DNA from: Burkholderiaceae bacterium
Lineage (GTDB): Bacteria > Pseudomonadota > Gammaproteobacteria > Burkholderiales > Burkholderiaceae_F
Direction: 5' to 3'
Length of the DNA stretch: 23,201 bases
Assembly (NCBI GenBank): GCA_013813185.1
Contig: JACCSD010000130.1
Span: 1-23,201, forward strand
The notes under the pieces are model-generated. The model was not told where the DNA came from. It searched no databases and saw only the letters and a list, made by a program, of their open reading frames with translations. The translations under genes and the position numbers were made by a program. Every line of letters begins with the position of its first letter. The stretch's first letter is position 1. Shown piece by piece: positions 1-7,644 of this stretch.

Positions 1-8
1 AGAAAATC

Positions 9-43
9 AAAACGGGGCCAAATGCGAGGCCCCGTTTTTGTTT
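9..43 (+). terminator. Intrinsic terminator directly upstream of pheS
   Basis: An 11-bp perfect stem pairs bases 9-19 with 28-38. It has four A-T pairs at the base, a GC-rich upper part and an 8-base loop (20-27), and is followed by a T-rich run to about base 43. This is the standard form of a Rho-independent terminator. It probably ends the preceding ribosomal-protein operon (rplT usually lies upstream of pheS; this is inference because that gene is outside the window). It ends only a few bases before the pheS start, so it could also act as an attenuator for pheST. Confidence 0.85.
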
Positions 44-49
44 GCAGAG

Positions 50-1072
50 ATGAACGCTGAACTCGACGAGTTGGTAAACGAAGCGCGCGCCGCCTTCGCC
101 CAGGCAACGCAACCGGCTGCGCTCGAAAACGAGAAGGCGCGGTATCTTGGGAAGAGTGGCGCCATCACCGAGCGGCTCAAATCGCTCGCCAAGCTGGCGC
201 CCGAAGAAAAACGCACAGTCGGTGCCAGCATCAATGCGGCCAAGGAAGCGATTGAAGGGCTGCTCGCCCGACGCCGTGAGGCTCTGGCCGATCTGCGACT
301 CAACGAGCAGCTTTCTGCCGAGTCGATCGACGTGTCGCTGCCCGGGCGCCGCCGCAGCGCGGGCGCGATCCATCCGGTCGCCCGCACGTGGATGCGTATC
401 GAGGAGATCTTTCGCTCGATCGGCTTTGACTTCGCCGAAGGTCCGGAGATCGAAACCGATTGGTACAACTTCACTGCACTGAACAGCCCCGAGAATCATC
501 CCGCGCGCTCTATGCAGGACACGTTTTACGTCGACGTGCAGGACCGCGATGGCAGGCCGATGGTGTTGCGAACGCATACCAGTCCGATGCAGGTTCGCTA
601 CGCGCGCATGCACCAGCCGCCGATCAAGGTGATCGCAATCGGTCGGTGCTACCGGGTCGACGATAGCGACGCGACGCACTCGCCGATGTTTCATCAGGTC
701 GAGGGCCTCTGGCTCGACGAAAACATCAGCTTCGCCGACCTGAAGGCGGTCTATACGAACTTCCTACGGTGCTTTTTCGAAACCGACGAGCTCGCGGTGC
801 GCTTCCGGCCTTCGTACTTTCCGTTTACCGAACCGTCGGCCGAGATCGACATGATGTTCACCAGCGGCCCGCGCAAAGGGCGCTGGCTCGAAATCTCTGG
901 CGCGGGGCAGGTGCACCCCGCCGTCGTCCGCAATTTCGGTTTCGACCCCGAGAAAACGATCGGCTTCGCCTTCGGCTCCGGCCTTGAGCGGTTGGCGATG
1001 CTGCGCTATGGAGTCGACGACCTGCGCATGTTCTTCGAAGGTGACTTGCGCTTTCTTCACCAGTTCGCCTAG
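50..1072 (+). CDS. pheS: Phenylalanine--tRNA ligase alpha subunit
   Basis: Catalytic alpha subunit of the cytoplasmic alpha2-beta2 phenylalanyl-tRNA synthetase, which charges tRNA-Phe with phenylalanine using ATP. It is 340 aa, close to the 327 aa of the E. coli enzyme. An N-terminal coiled-coil tRNA-binding arm covers about residues 1-90, followed by LPGRR (97-101) and the class II catalytic core: THTSPMQVR (175-183), FHQVEG (214-219), FRPSYFPFTEPSAE (252-265) and the motif 3 segment GSGLERLAMLRYG (309-321). ATG at 50 is chosen because its N-terminus aligns with known PheS proteins. An in-frame TTG at 38 would add four residues and lies eight bases after a GAGG, but it sits inside the terminator U-tract. 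No good Shine-Dalgarno lies before base 50. pheT follows after two bases. Confidence 0.97.
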   Translation: MNAELDELVNEARAAFAQATQPAALENEKARYLGKSGAITERLKSLAKLAPEEKRTVGASINAAKEAIEGLLARRREALADLRLNEQLSAESIDVSLPGRRRSAGAIHPVARTWMRIEEIFRSIGFDFAEGPEIETDWYNFTALNSPENHPARSMQDTFYVDVQDRDGRPMVLRTHTSPMQVRYARMHQPPIKVIAIGRCYRVDDSDATHSPMFHQVEGLWLDENISFADLKAVYTNFLRCFFETDELAVRFRPSYFPFTEPSAEIDMMFTSGPRKGRWLEISGAGQVHPAVVRNFGFDPEKTIGFAFGSGLERLAMLRYGVDDLRMFFEGDLRFLHQFA

Positions 1073-1074
1073 CG

Positions 1075-3507
1075 ATGCAATTTTCCGAACAGTGGCTGCG
1101 TAGCTACGCCGATGCTCCCTTTTCCAGCGACGAGCTGGCGGAGCGGTTGACGATGGCGGGTCTTGAAGTCGCGAGCGTCGATCCGGTGGCGCCGCCGTTT
1201 TCAGGGGTGGTCGTCGGCGAAATCACGCGCGTCGTCGCGCATCCGAATGCAGACAAGCTGACGGTGTGCGAAGTCGAAGTCGGCGCCGGCGAAATTATTT
1301 CGATCGTCTGCGGCGCGCCGAACGCGGCGGCTGGAATAAAGGCGCCGTGCGCGTTGGTGGGCGCGATCCTGCCCGGCGGAGTAGAGATCGGCGCGACCAC
1401 GCTCCGCGGCGTTCAGTCGCAAGGCATGCTGTGTTCAGCAAGCGAGCTCGGGCTCTACGAGGATCGCACCGGCCTGCTGATTCTGAATGCCGGCGCCGTT
1501 GCCGGTGACGATCTTCGCAACTACCTTGCGCTCGACGATCGCAAGCTGACGATCAGGCTCACGCCCGATCGCGCAGATTGCCAGAGCGTGGTCGGCATCG
1601 CGCGCGAAGTGGCGGCGCTCGCCGGCGCGCCGTTGTCGCTGGCTGCCGCGGTGGCGGTGCCGCCGGTCATCGCCGACCGCGTGCCGGTGAAGATCGAAGC
1701 ACCCGATCTGTGCGGACGTTTTTCGGGTCGCGTGATTCGCGGCGTCGATGCCCGGGCGCCGACACCGGCGTGGATCGAGCAGCGCCTCCAGCGCAGCGGG
1801 CAGCGTCCGATCTCCGCGCTGGTGGATATCTCGAACTATGTGATGCTCGAATTCGGACGGCCGACGCACGTGTTCGATCTCGACAAAGTAAACGGCGGGT
1901 TGACCGTTCGCTGGGGCCGCGCAGGGGAGCGCGTCGAACTGCTGAATGGACAAACGGTCGAGGTCGATTCCAGCGTGGGCGTGATCGCCGACGGCGCCGG
2001 CGTCGAAGCGCTGGCCGGCATCATGGGCGGCGAGAAGACGGCCGTGTCGCTGGATACCGTCAACATTTACGTCGAGGCGGCTTTCTGGTGGCCCGATGCG
2101 ATCCGCGGCCGTGCGCGCCGGTTCAACTTTTCAACCGATGCTGCACACCGGTTCGAGCGCGGTGTCGACTATGCGAGCAACGTCGAGCACATCGAACACA
2201 TCACGCGCTTGATCGTCGACGTCTGCGGCGGCCAACCGGGCCCGGTCGACGATCAGACGCTCGCCGTGCCGCAGCGCAAGCCCATTAAGATGAGAATCGA
2301 TCGCTGCCGGCGAGTGCTCGGCATGCCGATCGATTCCGAGGCGATTGCGAATGCATTCCGCCGTATCGGATTTGAATTTCGCCAGGACGGAGACACGTTC
2401 GTCGTCACGCCGCCGAGCTTCCGATTCGATCTCGAGATCGAAGAGGACTTGATTGGCGAAGTGGCGCGCCTGACCGGGTACGAGAACATTCCCGCGCCTC
2501 CGCCTCGCACCGCGGCGACGATGCGCGCCGAGCCTGAGGAGCGCCGTACTGCGCACGATGTGCGCCGTGCGTTGTCGCTGGCTGGGTACACGGAGCTGAT
2601 CAGTTATTCGTTTGTCGATACCCTATCGGAGCGCGACTTCACGGGCAGCGTTGAATCGATTGCGGTGCTCAATCCGATCGCCAGCCAGATGTCGGTGATG
2701 CGCAGTACGCTGCTCGGCGGCCTGATGGGCGCGCTGTCGTACAACCTGAATCGCAAAGCGAGTCGCGTGCGTGTATTTGAGATCGGCCGCGTGTACGTGC
2801 GAGATCGGCATGGCGCCGACGGCCCGTTACAGGTCGGGGGAGTGGCGCAGCCGATCCGGGTGGCTGGACTCGCGTACGGTGCAAATGACGATGAACAATG
2901 GGCGATAGCGTCGCGCGATGTCGATTTTTTCGACGTCAAGGGCGATGTCGAGTCCTTACTGCCGAAAGCGCGGTTTACAGCAGGGCAGCATCCCGTGCTG
3001 CATCCGGGCCGCAGCGCGATGATCGAGATCGATGGCCGGTGGGTCGGGATGATCGGGCAGCTGCACCCGCGCCTGCAACAACAGTACGAATTGCCGAAGC
3101 CGCCGATCGTGTTCGAGCTTGAGTTGGCACCGTTGCTCGCGCGGACATTGCCGCGGCATAGCGAGCTGTCCCCGTTCCACCCGGTGCGACGCGATATTTC
3201 GGTGACAGTCGCCGACTCCGAGCCGGTCGCTGCGATGGTCGACGCCGTCTATGCGCTGGCGCGCTCGGAGCGCCGCCTGTCGGCCCTGAGTGAATTTCAG
3301 GTGTTCGACGTGTATCGCGCTCCGCCTATTTCAAGCAAAGTCGCGGAAGCGAGCGCTAACGTGTTGTTAATTAAAGAGAAAAGCCTTGCGTTCCGATTGG
3401 TTCTGCAAGATACTGAGCGTCCCGTCAGCGACGCCGAAGCCGACGCTGCAGTTGAAGTGATTGTTGAGGTGTTCGAGCAACGATTTAACGCGCGCCTGCG
3501 TCGGTAG
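1075..3507 (+). CDS. pheT: Phenylalanine--tRNA ligase beta subunit
   Basis: Beta subunit of phenylalanyl-tRNA synthetase (810 aa; E. coli about 795). It binds tRNA-Phe and edits mischarged Tyr-tRNA(Phe). Domains appear in the usual order: an N-terminal B1 part, an OB-fold tRNA-binding domain (about residues 40-150, with GVVVGEI and the GAPNAA segment), the B3/B4 editing domain (about 210-400), the B5 domain (about 400-475), a catalytic-like core (ISYSFVD, NPIASQMSVMRSTLL), and a C-terminal ferredoxin-fold anticodon-binding domain (starting near SPFHPVRRDISVTV). The start codon lies two bases after the pheS stop with no Shine-Dalgarno of its own, so translation is probably coupled to pheS. No truncation or frameshift is seen. 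Confidence 0.97.
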   Translation: MQFSEQWLRSYADAPFSSDELAERLTMAGLEVASVDPVAPPFSGVVVGEITRVVAHPNADKLTVCEVEVGAGEIISIVCGAPNAAAGIKAPCALVGAILPGGVEIGATTLRGVQSQGMLCSASELGLYEDRTGLLILNAGAVAGDDLRNYLALDDRKLTIRLTPDRADCQSVVGIAREVAALAGAPLSLAAAVAVPPVIADRVPVKIEAPDLCGRFSGRVIRGVDARAPTPAWIEQRLQRSGQRPISALVDISNYVMLEFGRPTHVFDLDKVNGGLTVRWGRAGERVELLNGQTVEVDSSVGVIADGAGVEALAGIMGGEKTAVSLDTVNIYVEAAFWWPDAIRGRARRFNFSTDAAHRFERGVDYASNVEHIEHITRLIVDVCGGQPGPVDDQTLAVPQRKPIKMRIDRCRRVLGMPIDSEAIANAFRRIGFEFRQDGDTFVVTPPSFRFDLEIEEDLIGEVARLTGYENIPAPPPRTAATMRAEPEERRTAHDVRRALSLAGYTELISYSFVDTLSERDFTGSVESIAVLNPIASQMSVMRSTLLGGLMGALSYNLNRKASRVRVFEIGRVYVRDRHGADGPLQVGGVAQPIRVAGLAYGANDDEQWAIASRDVDFFDVKGDVESLLPKARFTAGQHPVLHPGRSAMIEIDGRWVGMIGQLHPRLQQQYELPKPPIVFELELAPLLARTLPRHSELSPFHPVRRDISVTVADSEPVAAMVDAVYALARSERRLSALSEFQVFDVYRAPPISSKVAEASANVLLIKEKSLAFRLVLQDTERPVSDAEADAAVEVIVEVFEQRFNARLRR

Positions 3508-3622
3508 AACGCGCATGCGACAAAACCTGCCTCAGCTTCTTATGCCCACAGCCGACTTCAAGTTTCCCGATTTGCCGCGAGCAGCCGGTGCGATGCACTC
3601 CGGCGACCGCTCTGTGAAGACG

Positions 3623-3913
3623 ATGACCAAGGCCGAGCTGGCCGAAGCATTGTTTGACCGGCTTGGGCTGAACAAGCGTGAGGCGAAGGATATGGTCGAT
3701 GGATTCTTCGATGAGATCCGGCAAGCGCTCGAGCGCGGAGAATCGGTCAAGTTGTCGGGGTTTGGGAATTTCCAGTTGCGCGACAAGCCGCAGCGTCCGG
3801 GGCGAAACCCGAAAACAGGTGAGGAGATCGCTATAACTGCCCGTCGTGTCGTAACTTTTCATGCCAGTCAGAAATTGAAGGCCGCCGTCTCGACCACGGC
3901 CAGCGCGCTCTGA
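3623..3913 (+). CDS. ihfA: Integration host factor subunit alpha
   Basis: DNA-bending HU/IHF-family protein that pairs with IhfB and acts in nucleoid structure, transcription and recombination. With this start it is 96 aa. It shows the helical dimerisation part (TKAELAEALFDRLGLNKREA), the core KLSGFGNF, and the proline-tipped DNA-binding arm QRPGRNPKTGE followed by ITARRVVTF. The pheST-ihfA order is classic and the gene is probably co-transcribed with pheST. The start is uncertain: the frame is open from 3461, inside the end of pheT, with in-frame ATGs at 3515, 3542 and 3593 and a GTG at 3614. None has a strong ribosome site. ATG 3623 best fits the family's N-terminus, but an N-terminally extended form of 10 to about 40 residues is possible. 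Confidence 0.93.
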   Translation: MTKAELAEALFDRLGLNKREAKDMVDGFFDEIRQALERGESVKLSGFGNFQLRDKPQRPGRNPKTGEEIAITARRVVTFHASQKLKAAVSTTASAL

Positions 3914-3966
3914 TCGAGCGCTCGCTTCGACACGACCTACCGCCGTTAACCCTTCGCGCTTGACCC

Positions 3967-4386
3967 ATGCAGCGCCACGAAGCTCCGATTCAACTGCCCG
4001 CGATTCCGGCCAAGCGCTACTTCACGATCGGTGAAGTCAGCGATCTGTGCGGCGTCAAACCGCACGTGCTGCGCTACTGGGAGCAGGAGTTCACTCAGTT
4101 GCGCCCGGTCAAGCGGCGCGGCAACCGCCGCTACTACCAGCATCACGAAGTGCTGCTGATTCGCAGAATTCGCGGGCTGTTGTACGAGCAGGGCTTCACC
4201 ATTAGCGGCGCGCGCAATCGCCTGGATGACAACGAGCAAGGTGAGCGCGTGGCGCCGCGCTCCGGTTTGATCGCGGCAAACGATTCAGCGGCGGTCAACG
4301 GTGATGGCACGCACGCCAAAGCGGTCGACATCGCAGCACTACATGCGGAGCTCACCGCAATTCGCAAGCTGTTGCGCCATCGCTAG
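3967..4386 (+). CDS. MerR-family transcriptional regulator
   Basis: Small DNA-binding protein of 139 aa. A MerR-type winged helix-turn-helix occupies about residues 17-85: YFTIGEVSDLCGVKPHVLRYWEQEF, then RRGNRRYYQHHEV in the wing and a second helical pair. Beyond residue 90 the sequence is low in conserved features and ends in a short basic helix, with no cysteine cluster or ligand-binding domain, so metal or drug sensing is not indicated. A protein of this kind follows ihfA in many beta- and gammaproteobacteria. Its target is not known to me and cannot be read from the sequence. It starts 53 bases after ihfA without a clear Shine-Dalgarno and probably belongs to the pheST-ihfA transcript. 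Confidence 0.9.
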   Translation: MQRHEAPIQLPAIPAKRYFTIGEVSDLCGVKPHVLRYWEQEFTQLRPVKRRGNRRYYQHHEVLLIRRIRGLLYEQGFTISGARNRLDDNEQGERVAPRSGLIAANDSAAVNGDGTHAKAVDIAALHAELTAIRKLLRHR

Positions 4387-4390
4387 CGGA

Positions 4391-4396
4391 TATACT
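4391..4396 (+). promoter_or_regulatory. Probable -10 box of the tRNA-Pro gene
   Basis: TATACT matches the sigma-70 -10 consensus at five of six positions. It lies ten bases before the first base of the tRNA, so transcription would start about three or four bases upstream of the mature 5' end. No good -35 box is found at 16-18 bases upstream, inside the end of the merR gene. The call therefore rests on the -10 match and its position. Confidence 0.5.
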
Positions 4397-4404
4397 CGCC
4401 GCAG

Positions 4405-4483
<79 letters not shown>

Positions 4484-4496
4484 ATACGTTCAGGGA

Positions 4497-4534
4497 AGCC
4501 GGTGTGTGCTGCGCACACGCCGGCTACTTTTTTT
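4497..4534 (+). terminator. Intrinsic terminator after tRNA-Pro, abutting surE
   Basis: A 13-bp stem pairs 4497-4509 with 4513-4525 (one T-G wobble at 4503/4519) around a TGC triloop. It is followed by A, C and seven consecutive T residues (4528-4534), as in a strong Rho-independent terminator. The next three bases are the ATG of surE. Any transcript that reaches surE from upstream must read through this element. Confidence 0.9.
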
Positions 4535-5290
4535 ATGCGCATTCTTGTTTCCAACGACGACGGTTATCTGGCGCCCGGCCTGGTGGCGCTGGCCGATGCG
4601 ATGCGGCCGCTGGGGGAAGTTGTAGTCGTGGCGCCCGAGCAAAACAGCAGCGGTGCGAGCAATTCGCTGACGTTGCACCGGCCGCTGACGATCAGCCAGG
4701 CGGCGAATGGATTCACTTTCATCAACGGCACGCCGAGCGACTGCGTGCATATCGCGTTGACGGGGCTGCTCGATCGAATGCCGGACTTGATCGTGTCCGG
4801 CATCAACAACGGCCAGAACATGGGCGACGACACGATCTATTCAGGCACCGTCGCCGCCGCGATGGAAGGCTACCTTTTCGGCGTGCCGGCAATTGCCTTC
4901 TCGCTGCTCGACCGCGGGTTCGAGCACGTTGACGTCGCGGCAGACTTGGCCCGTGAAATCGTGCAGCGCTACATCGAGCGGCCGATCGCTGCGCCTTTCC
5001 TGTTGAACGTCAACGTGCCGAGCCTGGCGCGTGATCAGATCAAAGGCATCGTCGGCACGCGTCTTGGCAAGCGCCACCCGTCAGAGGCTGTCGTGCGAAT
5101 GATGAACCCGCGCGGCGAGCCGATTTACTGGATCGGGGCCGCGGGTGCCGCACGGGAAGGCGGCCCGGGTACCGATTTTCATGCCACGGCGGCGGGCTAC
5201 GTTTCCGTGACGCCGCTGCAGATAGATCTGACGCACACCGATCAGCTGGCGGGCGTCACCGAGTGGCTCGCTGCGGGCTTCGATCGATGA
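4535..5290 (+). CDS. surE: 5'/3'-nucleotidase SurE
   Basis: Stationary-phase survival protein: a cytoplasmic metal-dependent nucleotidase that dephosphorylates nucleoside monophosphates and can act on short polyphosphate. It is 251 aa (E. coli 253). The metal and active-site motifs are intact: MRILVSNDDG at the N-terminus (D8, D9), APEQNSSGASNSLTL (S39 region), NGTPSDCVHIAL and SGINNGQNMGDDTIYSGTVAAAMEG (asparagine ligand near residue 91). The start is fixed by the invariant N-terminus at ATG 4535, which follows directly on the T-tract of the tRNA-Pro terminator and has no Shine-Dalgarno. It overlaps pcm by four bases (ATGA), which suggests coupled translation. Confidence 0.97.
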   Translation: MRILVSNDDGYLAPGLVALADAMRPLGEVVVVAPEQNSSGASNSLTLHRPLTISQAANGFTFINGTPSDCVHIALTGLLDRMPDLIVSGINNGQNMGDDTIYSGTVAAAMEGYLFGVPAIAFSLLDRGFEHVDVAADLAREIVQRYIERPIAAPFLLNVNVPSLARDQIKGIVGTRLGKRHPSEAVVRMMNPRGEPIYWIGAAGAAREGGPGTDFHATAAGYVSVTPLQIDLTHTDQLAGVTEWLAAGFDR

Positions 5291-5979
5291 GTCGTTCGCC
5301 CACCGAAGCGGGCGCGGGCGAACAAAATCCAAGCGGGCTTGTATCCGCCCGCGTGCGCGATCGCATGGTCGAGCGGGTGCGCGAACTTGGAATACGCGAT
5401 TCACGCGTGCTGGAAGCGCTGCGGATCGTGCCGCGCCATCTGTTTGTCGATGAAGCGCTGGCGAGCCGCGCGTATGAAGATACGGCGCTGCCGATCGGGC
5501 ACGGTCAGACGATTTCGCAGCCGTACATCGTCGCGCGCACCGCCGAGCTGGCGCTCGAGGATTTGCCTGACGCGCACACGGCCCGCGTGCTCGAGGTCGG
5601 CACCGGCTGCGGGTACGCGGCCGCGGTACTGGCGCAACTCTTTGGCGAAGTCGTCAGCGTCGAGCGGCTGCGCGCGTTGCACGAGCGTGCGCGCGCAAAC
5701 GTGCGGCCGCTGCGCTTGTCCAATGTGCGGTTGATCTTCGGCGACGGTGCGCAAGGGGTGGCGGCTGCCGCACCGTATCGCTGCATCGTTGCTGCCGCGG
5801 CAGGAGATGAAATTCCGCCCGCGTGGATCGAACAGTTGGAGGTCGGTGGCCGCATCGTGGCTCCCGTGGGGACATGGAATCAGCAGCTGACGATTGTGAT
5901 CAAGGATGCCAGTGGACGCGTGCAGAAGAGCGGCAAGGAGCCGGTACGCTTCGTCCCGTTGCGCGGTGGCGTGGGTTGA
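5287..5979 (+). CDS. pcm: Protein-L-isoaspartate O-methyltransferase
   Basis: Protein repair enzyme that uses S-adenosylmethionine to methylate isoaspartyl residues formed by ageing of asparagine and aspartate, so that they can return to normal aspartate. It is 230 aa; E. coli Pcm is about 208, and the excess is a basic N-terminal extension of roughly 20 residues. The substrate loop GQTISQPYIVA (73-83), the SAM-binding loop LEVGTGCGYA (102-111), VSVER at about 123-127 and the C-terminal VRFVPLRGG are all clear. The start ATG overlaps the surE stop as ATGA. It sits in the surE-pcm-nlpD stress and repair cluster. Confidence 0.96.
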   Translation: MSRSPTEAGAGEQNPSGLVSARVRDRMVERVRELGIRDSRVLEALRIVPRHLFVDEALASRAYEDTALPIGHGQTISQPYIVARTAELALEDLPDAHTARVLEVGTGCGYAAAVLAQLFGEVVSVERLRALHERARANVRPLRLSNVRLIFGDGAQGVAAAAPYRCIVAAAAGDEIPPAWIEQLEVGGRIVAPVGTWNQQLTIVIKDASGRVQKSGKEPVRFVPLRGGVG

Positions 5980-5986
5980 GGGTGCG

Positions 5987-6853
5987 ATGGAAAGCAAGTT
6001 GATCATCAAGGGGTGCGCGCTGCTGTGCGCGTTGACGGTCACCGCGTGTGTGAGTCAGCGGCCGGCGCCGGTGGCCGATCGCTCGGGACGGGGCGCCGCT
6101 GCCACGGCTCCGCTGCCGGCCGCGCCCGCTGTCGTACGCACCGCCAAGGACGGCATCTATGTCGCGCAGCGCGGCGATACGTTGGCCAACGTCGCGCTCG
6201 CGTTCGGCGTCAACCTCAAAGATTTGGCGCGCTGGAACGGTATCGGTGAATCGGACGGGCTGATACCGGGCCAGACTGTGCAGGTCACGCCGCCGCCCGA
6301 TGTGGCGACAGTCAGCCCGATCGCTCGCGGCGGCCAGGTGGAAGTTCGTCCGCTGCCGCCGTCAGGAACACCAGCGCCGGAGGCGCCTGCTTCATTGCCG
6401 CCCGCCGCGCCCCCGGTTGCGCCGCTTCCCGTTCCGCAACCGCCACCGCCGCCCGCGCCTGAGCCCGCGCGCGCTCCATCCGCTTCGCTGCCGTGGCTGT
6501 GGCCGACCTCCGGCAAGGTCATCGAGACTTTCGACGATCCACGCAACAAGGGCATCGATATCGCTGGTAATGAAGGTGCTCCAGTACAAGCCGCAGCTGA
6601 TGGTGAAGTGGTCTATGTCGGCAGTGCGGTGCGCGGCTACGGCAATCTGGTGATTGTTCGCCACAGCGATGACTTCATCACCGCGTACGCGCACAACCGA
6701 AAGGTGTTGGTCGCCGAAAAGCAGTCCGTCAAGCGCGGGCAGGTGATCGCCGAGCTTGGGCGCTCGGATGCAGACCGGCCGAAGCTGCACTTTGAGATTC
6801 GTCATCAGGGCAAACCGGTCGACCCTCTGAAGTACCTTCCCGCGCGCCCGTGA
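5987..6853 (+). CDS. nlpD: Murein hydrolase activator NlpD (LysM/LytM lipoprotein)
   Basis: Outer-membrane lipoprotein that activates the amidase AmiC during daughter-cell separation (known for E. coli NlpD). It is 288 aa. A lipoprotein signal peptide ends in LTVTAC with lipidated C21. A LysM peptidoglycan-binding domain (57-101) follows, then a proline/alanine-rich linker (103-167) and an M23/LytM domain (170-284). The LytM domain is degenerate: the first metal histidine is N187 (NKGID) and the first histidine of HxH is K266 (KLHFEIR). This is as expected for a non-catalytic activator. A good Shine-Dalgarno (GAGGG, 5978-5982) overlaps the pcm stop. The 3' end overlaps the exonuclease gene as GTGA. 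The usual neighbour rpoS is absent. Confidence 0.96.
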   Translation: MESKLIIKGCALLCALTVTACVSQRPAPVADRSGRGAAATAPLPAAPAVVRTAKDGIYVAQRGDTLANVALAFGVNLKDLARWNGIGESDGLIPGQTVQVTPPPDVATVSPIARGGQVEVRPLPPSGTPAPEAPASLPPAAPPVAPLPVPQPPPPPAPEPARAPSASLPWLWPTSGKVIETFDDPRNKGIDIAGNEGAPVQAAADGEVVYVGSAVRGYGNLVIVRHSDDFITAYAHNRKVLVAEKQSVKRGQVIAELGRSDADRPKLHFEIRHQGKPVDPLKYLPARP

Positions 6854-7644
6854 CGCCGGTTCTGGTCTTTGACATCGAGACGATTCCCGATATCGCAGGA
6901 CTACGGCGCCTGCGCGCCGACTGGCGCGATCTGGCCGACGCTGAAGTTGCCGAGTGCGCATTTAACGAGCGGCGCGAAAAAACCGGCGGCGACTTCCTGC
7001 CGCTGTATCTGCAACGCATCGTTGCGATCTCGTGCGCGCTGCGCAACGACGCCGGCTTCAGAGTCGGTTCGATCGGCGCCGCGAGTGACCCCGAGGCAGC
7101 GTTGATCCAGAGCTTTTTCGGAATGATCGATCGGCACACGCCGCAGATCGTCAGTTGGAACGGCAGCTGCTTCGACCTTCCGGTGCTGCACTATCGAGGT
7201 CTGCTGGCAGGAGTCTCAGCCGCGCGTTACTGGGAGCTCGGCGTCGACGATCCCGAGTTTCGCTACAACAATTACATCGGCCGCTATCACACGCGTCACA
7301 CGGACTTAATGGACGTATTGTCGATGTATCAATCGCGTGCGAATGCGCCGCTGGACGTGCTGTCGAAGCTGGCGGGCTATCCGGGCAAGCTCGGCATGGA
7401 TGGTAGCCAGGTGTGGCGGGCATACCGCGACGGGCAGCTTGAGCAGATCAGGAGTTATTGCGAAACCGATGTCGTCAACACGTACCTGCTGTTCAACCGG
7501 TTTCAAAAAATGCGCGGCGTGGTGAACGACGAACAACGCACCGCAGAGGAAACTCTGGTGCGCGAATCGCTGCAGCGCCTGCCGGCTCCGCATTGGCGCG
7601 AATACCTCGGCGCCTGGCCGGATGGCGCAGCAGCGGCAACCTAA
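6850..7644 (+). CDS. Predicted 3'-5' exonuclease, PolB-exonuclease-like
   Basis: 264-aa protein of the DEDDy 3'-5' exonuclease type, related to the proofreading domain of family B DNA polymerases but free-standing. The three exonuclease motifs are visible: Exo I VFDIET (D8, E10), Exo II SWNGSCFDLPVL (D109) and Exo III YCETD (Y203, D207). No polymerase domain is present. The physiological substrate of this family is not established as far as I know, so DNA processing or repair is an inference. It starts with GTG overlapping the nlpD stop by four bases and overlaps the start of rlmD by 23 bases, so it is translated as part of the same chain. Confidence 0.92.
   Translation: MTPVLVFDIETIPDIAGLRRLRADWRDLADAEVAECAFNERREKTGGDFLPLYLQRIVAISCALRNDAGFRVGSIGAASDPEAALIQSFFGMIDRHTPQIVSWNGSCFDLPVLHYRGLLAGVSAARYWELGVDDPEFRYNNYIGRYHTRHTDLMDVLSMYQSRANAPLDVLSKLAGYPGKLGMDGSQVWRAYRDGQLEQIRSYCETDVVNTYLLFNRFQKMRGVVNDEQRTAEETLVRESLQRLPAPHWREYLGAWPDGAAAAT

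Noticed and set aside
38..49. TTG at 38 as the pheS start
   Set aside because: A GAGG sits eight bases upstream, but the codon lies in the terminator T-tract and the four added residues do not fit the family's N-terminus, whereas ATG 50 does.
3915..3924. Ten-base palindrome CGAGCGCTCG after ihfA
   Set aside because: A perfect palindrome without a loop or T-run is too short for a terminator, and such words are frequent in this GC-rich sequence.
5987..6853. NlpD as an active M23 endopeptidase
   Set aside because: Two of the metal-binding histidines are replaced (N187 and K266), the same positions that are degenerate in E. coli NlpD, so an activator role fits better.
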